From Diplodia intermedia (taxonomy: Eukaryota > Ascomycota > Dothideomycetes > Botryosphaeriales > Botryosphaeriaceae), in assembly GCA_021495925.1 (NCBI GenBank), contig JAKEKT010000088.1, positions 70,777 to 134,776 of the forward strand: DNA of 64,000 bases, read 5' to 3'. A model generated the notes under the pieces. The model had not been told where the DNA came from. It did no database searches and was given only the letters and a program-made list of their open reading frames with translations. Shown here piece by piece: positions 21,690 to 30,981 of this stretch (position 1 is its first letter; the number at the start of each line of letters is the position of its first letter). The position numbers were made by a program, and so were the translations under genes.

Positions 21690-23240
21690 GGCGCGGGCGT
21701 AGGGGGGCGGTCGCGGGAGCGGTGGTTGGGCGTCTAGGAAAAGGCCAGGCACGGTGCCTGACGGTGAGTGAAGGCGGCAGGCTCAGCGTAGTGCGGGAAA
21801 ACGCGGGTCATAGGGCCGCTGCCATCAATCGCGGGGGCTGAGGGCAGCAGACGCGCGTGGCGGGTGCGGAGCTGAGGCTTGATCGCTATGTCGAGCGGGA
21901 GTTGTGGCAGATACAAGGTTGGTGATAGCGGCGCGGGGCCACAGTCTTCGGCGGCGTTGGTGGTGCAGCCCGGGCCCCAAGCGAACATCGGCCTTGGTCA
22001 CGTGCGCGCGTCCACCCGCCTGGATCTGGCGGCCACGACTTTCGTCCCCGACGCCTTTATTACAGTGTCTGACGCAGTCCAGACAGCGCCGAAACCCGGC
22101 TCCACCTCATTGTTCTCATTCGTCGCCAATTACGACGGTTTCGATCCTTGATCAGCTATAGTCGGTGTGGCCCACGGTACGGTCGGGTTTCACCAGCAAC
22201 TGCCGCTACGAGCTCCAGCCACCCAGTGACCTGGTTGTCTCTTTCCATGCCGCAGCCCAAGCAGCAAGAATGCCCCTTCTTTGGTACGACTAGCCGTGCC
22301 GGGTACGAGATAGCATAATATTGCATGCCAGCGGCAGTCGAAGGATTGCGCTTTCCATCAGAAAGATGCTGCCTATGCGCATCTGCAGCACCGGCCACCA
22401 TAAAAAGTAAAGCCCCGCCTCAGCCTCACAGCTCTAGCTGCCAGCCTCTTCACTTCCGCTGTGTCCCGGGATATGAGATACTCTGCTCCACTCTACTTTT
22501 TTCATTGCTACATTTGCGTCTGCTTATTTGCTTCAGCTGCAGGCGTGGCGTATGGCAAGAACGGCCGCGTCAAATTTCACTGCTCGCTCATAGACCTGCG
22601 TTGTCCCTGCACCGAGCCCTTCAATCCGAACGACATCAACCAGAACACGATAACATATCTAAATTGATCTCCGCCTCGGCAATGGGTATAGAAACTAAAA
22701 AGGAAAGGGTTTTGGTGCTCTCATCAGCTTTTTTACCCCCGTCTCAGCCGTCAATATAAGGAAAACGACCGTAAGGTAATGATTGGGCAATGAGTCCGTC
22801 CCGCCAAACCCTGATGCATGTCGAAGCCGTGCTCAGTGGAGTGCTGCCTCTGAGCAAAAGCTAGACTAAAGCCGAGGGAAGAAAATGTAAAAGAAAGTAA
22901 AAGAAAACCTGGAGCGGTCCACTGGTATATGCTCCGGAGCCCGGGCTGCATCCGTGCAGGCTATATCACCCTTGTCCAAGACATCTGAAATGTCAAGAAT
23001 GGTAACGACAGCTCCAAAAGCATCGACAAGAGCCTGTTCGGTTAGCTCACTGTGTTCGCCATCCGACATCGCATGCTGCAAGCCGATTAGCGTAAACTCT
23101 GCATCTGGCGCCACCGTGGCCAGCTACGCCGTGCGTCAGTTAAGTCATTCGATCAGGCTTCGCAGCCAAGACAGCGTCCGAGAAGGTTGAAGTGGGTCGA
23201 GCTACTTGGGATGGTAGAGGCAACAGAGGTGGTTGGCCGA
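21690..23240. other. Intergenic region with a possible tiny secreted ORF
   Basis: This holds the CK2 beta promoter and the 3' flank of the zinc-finger gene. A 64-codon secreted-peptide-like ORF (22473-22667) is listed separately. A TATA-like CCATAAAAAG lies near 22399. On the minus strand, 22866-23114 is open with plausible amino-acid composition but is not called as a gene. Confidence 0.45.
22473..22667 (+). CDS. Possible small secreted cysteine-containing peptide
   Basis: A 64-aa ORF beginning MRYSAPLYFFHCYICVCLF, with a hydrophobic signal-peptide-like segment ending near ASAAGVA|YG. The short mature part has three cysteines (FHCSLIDLRCPC), then an Asn-rich tail. A TATA-like CCATAAAAAG lies about 75 bp upstream. 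There are no homologues I recognise and the ORF is short, so chance is possible. It would be a candidate effector or peptide only if expressed. Confidence 0.3.
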   Translation: MRYSAPLYFFHCYICVCLFASAAGVAYGKNGRVKFHCSLIDLRCPCTEPFNPNDINQNTITYLN

Positions 23241-25453
23241 CTACACGGCAATCGGCTCTATTGACTCGCTCTTCACAACATTCTGCTCCGCCGTCTCACT
23301 GCGCTTCGTCCTGTTGCGCGAGATGGGCGCCCTGCGGCCATTTGCCATGACGCCGACTTGATCTTTGACGACGGCCGCCTTCTTGAATTTCTTTTGCGCT
23401 TGCGAATTGCTTTCGAGCAGCTCAGGACAGTGACCCGACTCCTTGAAATGCTTGCGGATGATGCTCCACTCGCTCGTGACCGATGCCGTGCAGCCGGGAT
23501 GGGGGCACCTGTACTCCTTGCGGCCGTGAACCCCGTTCTCGTGCTTCGTCAGGTTCGATGAGTCGGTGCAGCAGAAGTCGCAGAGCTTGCACTGGAACCT
23601 CTTCTCCTTCAGGTGGGTGCCTTGAATGTGGCCCTTGAGTTGGGTTGCTGTCGCAGCGGCGTAATTACAGCCTTCGTAGTGGCACGCATGAGGACGCTCA
23701 CCAGTGTGCGTATTGTGATGATTCTCCAACGTTTGTGCGGTGTTGAAGCTCTTGTCGCAGTACTTGCACTGGAACCTTTTGTCTGTGATCGGTTAATCCT
23801 ACCCCAAAAATTGCAAGGAGTGCACTCACACTTCGAATGAATGGCAAAATGCCTTGCCAGCTTGCCGGATTGCTTGAAGTCGGTACTCGAAGTACAGCCG
23901 TGCCACTGACAGCAGTACTTGCCGTCTGAACCCTCCGTGTGCTCGTCCTTCAGGTGCTCTGCCAAGTCCTTCGCGGAGCCAAACTTCATGTTGCAAAGAG
24001 CTGGCTTACCATCTTCCGACTTTACGTTCGTCTGCCAGAGGCAAATATGCTCGTGGTCTTCAACAGATTGCGCAACGCCAAGCCCAGTGGACATATCCAA
24101 CATGATGTCACTGGGGTCAAATAACGACTGCCCGTCATTTTTCAAGTGTGACGCTTCTCGAGCCTTCTTGCACGGCGGTTCGTGAAAGGAATCAACTCCC
24201 TTGAATCCCATTCCACCGAGCTCAGAGGGTTGGAAGAAGCCATGCAAGGTGTGCCGCTGGTGGAGACGAAGGGGAAGGTGCGGATCAGGGGACGAGACGA
24301 CGCTTCCTGACAGACTACCGTGATCGATCGATGAGTTGCCCAGCGTGCGTGTGGAAGTGCTTTGGCAGGAGCTCATCGTATGATGCTGGAGCGTGCCCGC
24401 CAACAGCTGGTCGTTTAGCTGCGCTAATCGACTAAGCTCATCGAGGCCTGACGATCCGTGCTGACTCATCGGGTTCATCTGGGTGTAGCATGACGGGGAT
24501 GTGTTGCCGTAATATCCATTCGCATGGTACTGAGGTAAGTTGCAATGGTAGTCTTCGTGGGCGTGGGTGCCGTAGCAGTGAGGAATGTGATGGTTGATGG
24601 TGTTCGTAGCCTCGCCGTTGGCCGCATACCAGTTCTCCAGCTCCTGGCACACATGCTGGTTACTTGTGGTGTGACATGTGGGGCCGTAGTTCTGCTGGCA
24701 GATGTCGTGGTCGATATGGTCACCGAAGTGTGTCGCACAATGCTGGCTTTGCTCGCAGGAGCTTGCTCTTGGGCATGGCTCCTTGTAGCACACCTCGTCC
24801 ACCAAGCACAGGCCGTCGGGGCACGGCGGCGCGTCGCAGTCGGCCCCTGTGCACAGGTTGTCCCAGCACACGTCCTGCAAGTCGCAGTTCGGATCTGCGC
24901 AGGCATCAGGGACCGGGCAAACCTCGTCCCCGGAACAGGAAGGAGAGCACGCATCCCAGAACATGCCTTCGCAGCGGCTATCTGACGATGAGTGAGGGGC
25001 AGCAAAATTGCAGGTGGCCTCGGTGCATATGTCGGTAGCAGCGGTCGTCAGCGGAGGGAGATGGCGGTTCGACTCCGGGCTGGCGTGGTGCGGCGAGGGA
25101 AGCAGGCAAGCCTTGTGCCGGTGCAGATCGTCGTGGGTGTCGCCATTGACCAGCAAGTGCTGCGGGTTGACGCAGATGGGGTGTTTGCATGCGGCGGGCT
25201 CGATTTCGCAGCCAAAATTCTCCACCATGTGGCGCTTCCAAACGCTGGCTTCCAGGACGTCGCCGTTGGAGTCGCGCTTGGAGCCGGCCAATTGAGGCGA
25301 CGGCGCGCGCATGACGGCGGCGGGCGTCAGCACAAAAGGAAGCAAAGTTGGTTCTGCAGCCATGTTAGCCCGTGGACGGTGAGGCTCGTTCTGTGTGTCG
25401 GACCAGCTATGATGTCGTGCGGTGGAAGAAGCCGTTAAGAGGGATGCGGCCAT
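23241..25453 (-). CDS. Six-finger C2H2 transcription factor with periodic cysteine array
   Basis: Two exons, 25453..23830 and 23782..23241, join in phase 1 across a 47-bp intron that splits a linker between fingers (HSK|YKRFQCKYC). The product is 721 aa, or 691 aa if translation starts at the second ATG, 25363 (MAAEPTLLPF). Six C2H2-like fingers occupy the C-terminal third. The first is atypical (CLWQTN...LCNMKF...HLKDEH); then CQWHGC, CKYCDKSF, CHYEGC, CKLCDFCC and CPHPGC fingers follow, with TGERP-type linkers. Upstream, residues ~143-270 hold at least 16 cysteines spaced four or five residues apart (SCSGDEVCPVPDACADPNC). The finger layout, with an odd first finger and a Cys-rich N-terminal domain, recalls zinc-responsive Zap1/ZafA-type regulators, but identity is not established. 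Nuclear DNA binding is expected. Confidence 0.87.
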
Positions 25454-26024
25454 GGGCCATCAAGGTGTCGAGAATGCGAAATTCGGAAAACTTGCCTCAA
25501 CGCCGGCGCGCGACACCAGCTTTGTGCCAAACAAGGCGGGAACCGTGCAGAGACAGCCGCAGGCGTCATCAGAGCCCGCCGAGCGAGCCGCACGGGTGGT
25601 ATTGGGAACGCGGGCGTCCGAGGCAGGCTGAGGTGACGGGCGTGATGCGTGGGTTGCGAGGCGTGGACTCAGCGAATCCATGGCGAATCTTTACTCAGCA
25701 GAGCGCCGGAAAGTCGCGCCCGCCCCCACCGCACGCTCAGCCCAGCAATCACACGTCTCGGTGCCCCGCGCGTCCGTCGGTCTGCACGGCGCCTTCGTCA
25801 TTCCTCCGTCCGCCGACGATCGCCGCTGCCCAGCAACCTGGGACTGCAGCCAAGCCGACCTGCGAACGCCCTGAGAGGCGCAGCACTCACTCCTGTGCTG
25901 TATATATACTTTCTCCGCGACTAGCTGTTGCTGCCCCGGCACCCGGCCCTGCTGACAGAGCCTCCTCGCCCACCACACCCAGTCCCCACACCTCGCACTC
26001 TGCGCCCCTGTCGCGCCCACCACC
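25454..26024. promoter_or_regulatory. Bidirectional promoter region with TATA box
   Basis: This lies between the divergent zinc-finger gene and the myristoylated-protein gene. A TGTATATATA element at about 25901-25912 sits ~115 bp upstream of the plus-strand start and is a good TATA candidate. The open frames across it are GC-rich and unsupported. Confidence 0.5.
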
Positions 26025-26424
26025 ATGGGAAACCTCTGCGGAAAGCAGTCGAAATCCGACCATTTCACCGGCCCCGGCCGCACCCTGGGCGCCGCGCCCC
26101 CGCCCTCCGACAACGCTCGCGCATCGATACCCGCTGCAAAGAAGAGCAACGGCAGGACGCTGGGTGGCCCCGAGGCAAGCGGCGACAACGACCCTCGCAG
26201 TGCCGCCGCCAGAGCTGCTGAAGTGCGTCCGCCCGGCTCTTGCACGCTCGTACGTCATGTCGATTGCTGACGCCGCGCTTGAACAGACACGAGCCGCGAA
26301 TGCCCAGGCCAAGACAACAAAGAACCAGAAGCTTACCAACCGCGCAGCATTAGAGGAGGCCAGCTACGCTGAGCGGAGGCAACGCGACGCAGACGAAATG
26401 GCCAACGCCAGGGCTTGGAACTGA
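26025..26424 (+). CDS. Small N-myristoylated fungal protein of unknown function
   Basis: Two exons, 26025..26222 and 26287..26424, phase 0, with a 64-bp intron containing a GCTGAC branch site, give 111 aa. The N-terminus MGNLCGKQSKSDHF is a textbook N-myristoylation site (Gly2, Ser/Thr-region downstream) with Cys5 available for palmitoylation, so peripheral membrane attachment is predicted. Two RTLGG/RTLGA-type motifs (GPGRTLGAAPPP, NGRTLGGPE) are followed by an Ala/Arg-rich helix and a charged C-terminal helix ending RDADEMANARAWN. I recognise this architecture as conserved in filamentous ascomycetes, without an assigned function. The splice join restores a helix that is continuous on both sides, which supports the model. 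Confidence 0.85.
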
Positions 26425-27023
26425 GCTGCTTGCCGGAGGCTGATTCCGACGTTGAAATCAGCACTGAGCCTTATCGTTATTGATCCATGTACATAGCAAA
26501 CGATCGCGCAAGGTTGACACGAAACATCACGACACTCCAATACCCTTTCGTTAGGCCATAGTTTTTGAAGACAGATACTTTTCATCGTTCAAGCATGCAT
26601 CTTGTGAGGTTTGCATCCATTTCTTTACTATAGGAGGTGTCTACAGACTAGCTACCAATGGCTGGGCAGACCGGGCAGATTGGGCATCTCCTATTGATAA
26701 TTGGAAGCTGTTCATCGATCCTTGCCGCTTCATCTGAACTGCCCAGTCTTCGTCCTTGTCCGGCAGACAAGTCTGATCCTCATCGTGCGGAATCTTCGTC
26801 AAAGCCTTTGCTGGGAATGCTGGGAACAGGTAGAGATAATACTGCAAATGGGCACGTGAGTCGACTGAAGCCATCGCAAGCAGAGTCAGGCGGTGACGTC
26901 CGGTACACCAGTGGCCGTCTTTCACGCACGTAGATCCTTTAGAGCTTAGGTCAGCGCAGCAGTCTCGAAGTGGCAAGGAAGCTCGTAAAACTCGGGGGCT
27001 TCTCGACTGGGTGCACACCTCCT
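26425..27023. other. Convergent 3' flanks, nothing else seen
   Basis: About 600 bp lie between the 3' ends of the myristoylated-protein gene and prp5. No coding or structural signal was found. Confidence 0.5.
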
Positions 27024-30000
27024 CTAAACCACGTTGTATTTTCCAGTGGCGCCACGCGTTTCGGTATCCTGAGAAGCAATGGTGCCCTCCTTGAGCAGGC
27101 GCATCAACTCCCTCATCGCGTTCTGGACAACGATTTCCGTGTCGCCTTCCACCAGAATGTAGAGCTTCGGCGGCCCATCGGGTCCGGGCGTGTCGCCCTT
27201 GGTATAGAAATTGCCCTTCGTAGTGATCGACGTGCCCGTGGCCTCCAAAATCTTCGCGACGTTGGTGCGGTTGGTGACAGCCCAGCGTGCCTTCTGGGGA
27301 TAGTCGTTGATCTCCAGCGTAGCATGGTAAGCACCAGCGTCGGGTCCCTTGTTGTCGATAGGTTGTCCGGGACGCAGCTGGTTGCGCTGCGTGAGCCGGC
27401 CATCGATCTTGCTTGCCGCTGCGCGCACACGCTCGAGAGGATCGTTTGACTTCGTCTTCGACGCAGACGCCTCCGGCTGCTCCGTCTTGTAGACCTTGAT
27501 GGGTTGATTGAAGTTGAAGCCCGCAGCATTAGCAGCCGGTTTGGCCTCTGTGGGCGTCTGAGCGGCCTCGGCCGTCGTTGGGGTTCTTGCCTGAACCACA
27601 GGCGCGGCGACTTCCTCCTGCTCCTCCTCATCATCGTCGTCTCCATCCATCATCTTGTACTGGCTCTTCTGGGCCTTCCTGGCAGCCTCGTGTTGCTTAT
27701 CGTAATGATCGAGTGACTTGCCCATGAAGCCCTTCTTGCTCATGTTCGACCTAGAGCTCTTCGCCTTGTCCGCAATCGCCGCGAGATTATCGGGGACTGG
27801 CAATTTGGCATAAGTGAATGCTTTAGCAATCTCCTTCGCGCGTGAACCTTGGCGGGGTGAAACGAAGGTGATCGCCGTGCCCTTGTTTCCAGCGCGTCCC
27901 GTACGACCCGCACGATGGACGTAGTCTTCCAGGTGGTCAGGTGCGTCATACTGGATGACAAGCTTCAGCTGTTTGACATCAAGTCCACGGGCCGCAACAC
28001 TGGTTGCAATCAAGATGGGAATGGCGCCTTTCTTGAAGTCCGAAAGTGCCGAATCGCGATCAACCTGGTCCTTGGAACCATGGATAGAGTCGCAGCTGTA
28101 ATACTTCTTCAAAAGCAGATCAAGAAGCTTATCGGCAGTCTGTTGGGACTTCACGAAGATCAGAGTCCTAGCAAAGGGTTAGCTTCGTCTAGAGATATTG
28201 AGGGGAGACTTTGGCGTACCTAGCATCCTCATCCGTCTCATAAAAGTCACCAAGGATACCAAGCAGACGGTTGAACTTGTCCTCCTCCTCGACGACCTCG
28301 ATGACCTGAGTGACTTCGGAAGCCACAGTGGACCTTTCGCCAACGATGACAGTAACGGGATCGTTCAACTGTTCTTTGGCAATCGTCTCCAACAGAGAGG
28401 GAAAGGTAGCGCTGAAAAGCACTGTCTGGCGCTTCGGACGCACGTTTGACAGAATCCTACTGATCTGAGGCTTAAAGCCCAAGTCAAACATACGATCTGC
28501 TTCGTCAAGGACAACATAAGTGACGCGGGCCAGATTGGTAACGCGACCGCTGTTCGCTCCGAGAAGTTCGATCAAACGACCTGGTGTGGCAATAATGATC
28601 TCAGATCCCTTCTTCAGCTCAGCAATTTGATCTTTGATGGGTGAGCCTCCACCGCAGACAACTGCGCGAAGGTTCAGTGCTCTGGCAAAAGGCCGAGCTT
28701 CCCTGGCAATCTGAGCGGCCAGCTCACGAGTGGGAGCCATAATCACAGCGATGGGGCCATCAAGCGGCTTGAGGGGGTCTTGGTCCATGATGTGGCGGAA
28801 CATGGGCAAGAGGAATGCAAGCGTTTTACCAGAGCCGGTCTTGGCAACAGCAACCAAATCTCTACCAGACATGATCGTAGGAATCGCTTGAGCCTGGATA
28901 GACGTGGGGTTGGCGAAGTCGAGACTCCTAAGAACGTCCAACGTCCTAAGGCCAAGGCCGCACTGCGCGAAGGCAGACACGGGCTTTGGGATGTCGCGGC
29001 CCATGACCTTGATACCATCAAGCTCGAAGCGAAGGCTTGAGACCGCGTCCTCGTCCATGGCGGCCAACTCCATAGGCTCGGTGTAGAAGTTGAACCTGAC
29101 ATCCTGGTAGCTCATCTTTTTGTGGTCGACTTGACCGATGACCGCCTTGGCCTTCTTCTTGTTTGCCTTCTCGAGGACCTCTTCAGGGTCCGAGTCTACC
29201 GCTGCTTCCTGGGGGTCGTCATCATCACCGTACATGGCGATGGGTTCCTTCTGTCCGGCCTTCGACATAGTCTTCGTCGGCCTCTTGGGAGCAACCGCGG
29301 TGCTTAATCCTGACATGAATGCATCCAATGGGTCTACCTCCTCTTCGTCGCCCTGAACGGGTTCAGGTGCATCAGTCATTGCGGTATCTGCCTCAGGTGT
29401 CTTTGCGAGTTGCATGCGCTCCTCGCGCTTTTCTGCGGCAGCACGAGCGGCTGCTGCTTGCTCTTCTTCTGTGCCTCCATCAGCCATGCCTGTATCATCA
29501 TCACCAGAGTCATCAGCGTCATCAGGCTGTTCAGCCTCATCGTTCTGGACAGCAACGTCGTCAAGATCCGGGGTCGGAAGCTTCTCAAGCTTTTTGCGCG
29601 TCGATTCTTCGTCTTCCAAATCCAGCGCTTTCTTCGCTCCGGGCTTCTCGGCATCTGCAGCACGCGGACCAAACCCGAAGCCGCCAACATTGCCCTTGGC
29701 TTTGAGCACGGAGCCCGGCTTGGGTGCTTGACTCTGAATAGTCGTGGCGGCAGGTTTAGTGAAAGGAACGGCCACGTCCCCTCCAAGGGCATTGGCACCA
29801 GTGGTGCTCGGGCCAGTCGCTCTCTTTGCAATTGCTTTTGGGTCAAACTTTCCGGTGTACTGCTGCTTCGGAGGTGAAGTGCTGGTTTCCAGTGCAGGGG
29901 CGGGGGCAGGCGACTGAGGGGAAGCAACGGCCGTCGGCGATGCTACCGTCTTCCTATCCATAGCCTCTAGGATCTCGCGGGCACCACCCTTCATCTCCTG

Positions 30001-30644
30001 CTCTTTCTTCTGTGCTTCAATCTTTGCTTTCCAAAGCTGGGTTCTCTTGAGGCGTTCAGCTTGCTTGCGAGCTTCGGCGCTTTCCGCTTCCGGGGTTTGG
30101 GCGTCGGCGGGCGTGGACGAAGGCGGGGCCTGATTTTTCAATGTTATCTGATCTAATGTACATCTCTCAGAATGTAGACTTACATCGGAGGGCTTGGTAG
30201 ATTCCTTGGGCCTTGATGGACTGGGATCCCGCCTCGCAGTGCGCCTCGAGTCGGCGGAGTCGTCCCGGCGGCGCTTCACACGGTCTCTCGAGTCATCGCG
30301 TCGGCGGTGATCGCGAGGCGGCGAACGGTCGCGCGACCGCTTTCGGTCACGGGAGCGATCACGGTGCGGGCGGTAGCTACGGTCGTCACGGCCGCCATAG
30401 CGACGGTCTCGGGAGCGGTCGCGGCGCGGGGGGTCATAATAGTCGCGGTCGCGCTCACGGTCGCGCCTCTGCGGTTCACGGTCAGTATGCGCGTAGCGGC
30501 AGGGGGGCGTATTGCTGAACCTACAGGAGGACTGCGGGAGCGACGACGATCGCGGTATGAGTCGCCTCTGCTGGAGTACCGATCGTCGCGGCGGTACTTG
30601 TGCGAACCTACGGGAGTTGGTGAGCGAGTTGACGGCCGAGCCAT
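27024..30644 (-). CDS. prp5: DEAD-box ATP-dependent RNA helicase Prp5 (pre-mRNA splicing)
   Basis: Four exons: 30644..30525, 30468..30184, 30129..28220 and 28167..27024; about 1152 aa. The N-terminus is RS/RD-rich (RDRRRSRSPP, RDRSRDRKRSRDRS), like metazoan DDX46. Next come a basic coiled segment (RLKRTQLWKAKIEAQKKEQE), acidic tracts and the DPLDAFMSGL motif typical of Prp5. The helicase core is complete: a Q motif (NPTSIQAQAIP), P-loop AKTGSGKT (~561), PTRELA, TPGRLIEL, DEAD (~676), SATFP, TSVAARGLD and HRAGRTGRAG (~859). Prp5 remodels U2 snRNP and bridges U1-U2 in prespliceosome formation. Intron 2 (30130..30183) is 54 bp, has no in-frame stop and keeps the frame if retained. An open frame continues upstream to 31275 but overlaps erb1, so it is not used. 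The gene is divergent from erb1. Confidence 0.96.
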
Positions 30645-30981
30645 GGCAACGAGCCCAGAGGCACTGTGAGCCGTACGGGTGCTGTGCAATTGTTATGAGC
30701 AGCGGCCACGCCAGTGCGGAGGTTGTGTTGGTATCGCAGGGCCACACGAGGATGGATGGTTGAAGGAGGATGGTAGCCAAACGACGCGGAGCAAGAAGTT
30801 CGCTGAGCGCCGCCCGCGATTCAGGCTGCGCTAACGGCGCGGATCGCCCCTCGGCAAATTGTTGGGCCGCGCCGCAGATAAGCCGATAAGCTCGCGCCCG
30901 CAAAAAAGTTGCAGCCCTCGGACGCGCTTTTCTGCAGTCCTGTTTGCACTTCTCTGCGAGTCTTGAGGCCGCACACACACA
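30645..30981. promoter_or_regulatory. Short bidirectional promoter between prp5 and erb1
   Basis: Only 337 bp separate the two start codons, and no TATA box is evident. A splicing gene and a ribosome-assembly gene share this spacer, which makes co-regulation with growth plausible but unproven. Confidence 0.5.

Noticed and set aside
22866..23114. Minus-strand frame with MSDGEHSELTEQALVDAFGA, possibly an NTF2-like exon
   Set aside because: The composition is protein-like and an acceptor-like TAG lies upstream, but no start exon could be connected and it sits in the 3' flank of the zinc-finger gene.
25064..25077. tRNA B-box-like GGTTCGACTCC
   Set aside because: The flanking bases do not form a T-arm stem, no acceptor or anticodon arms pair, and it lies inside the zinc-finger coding sequence.
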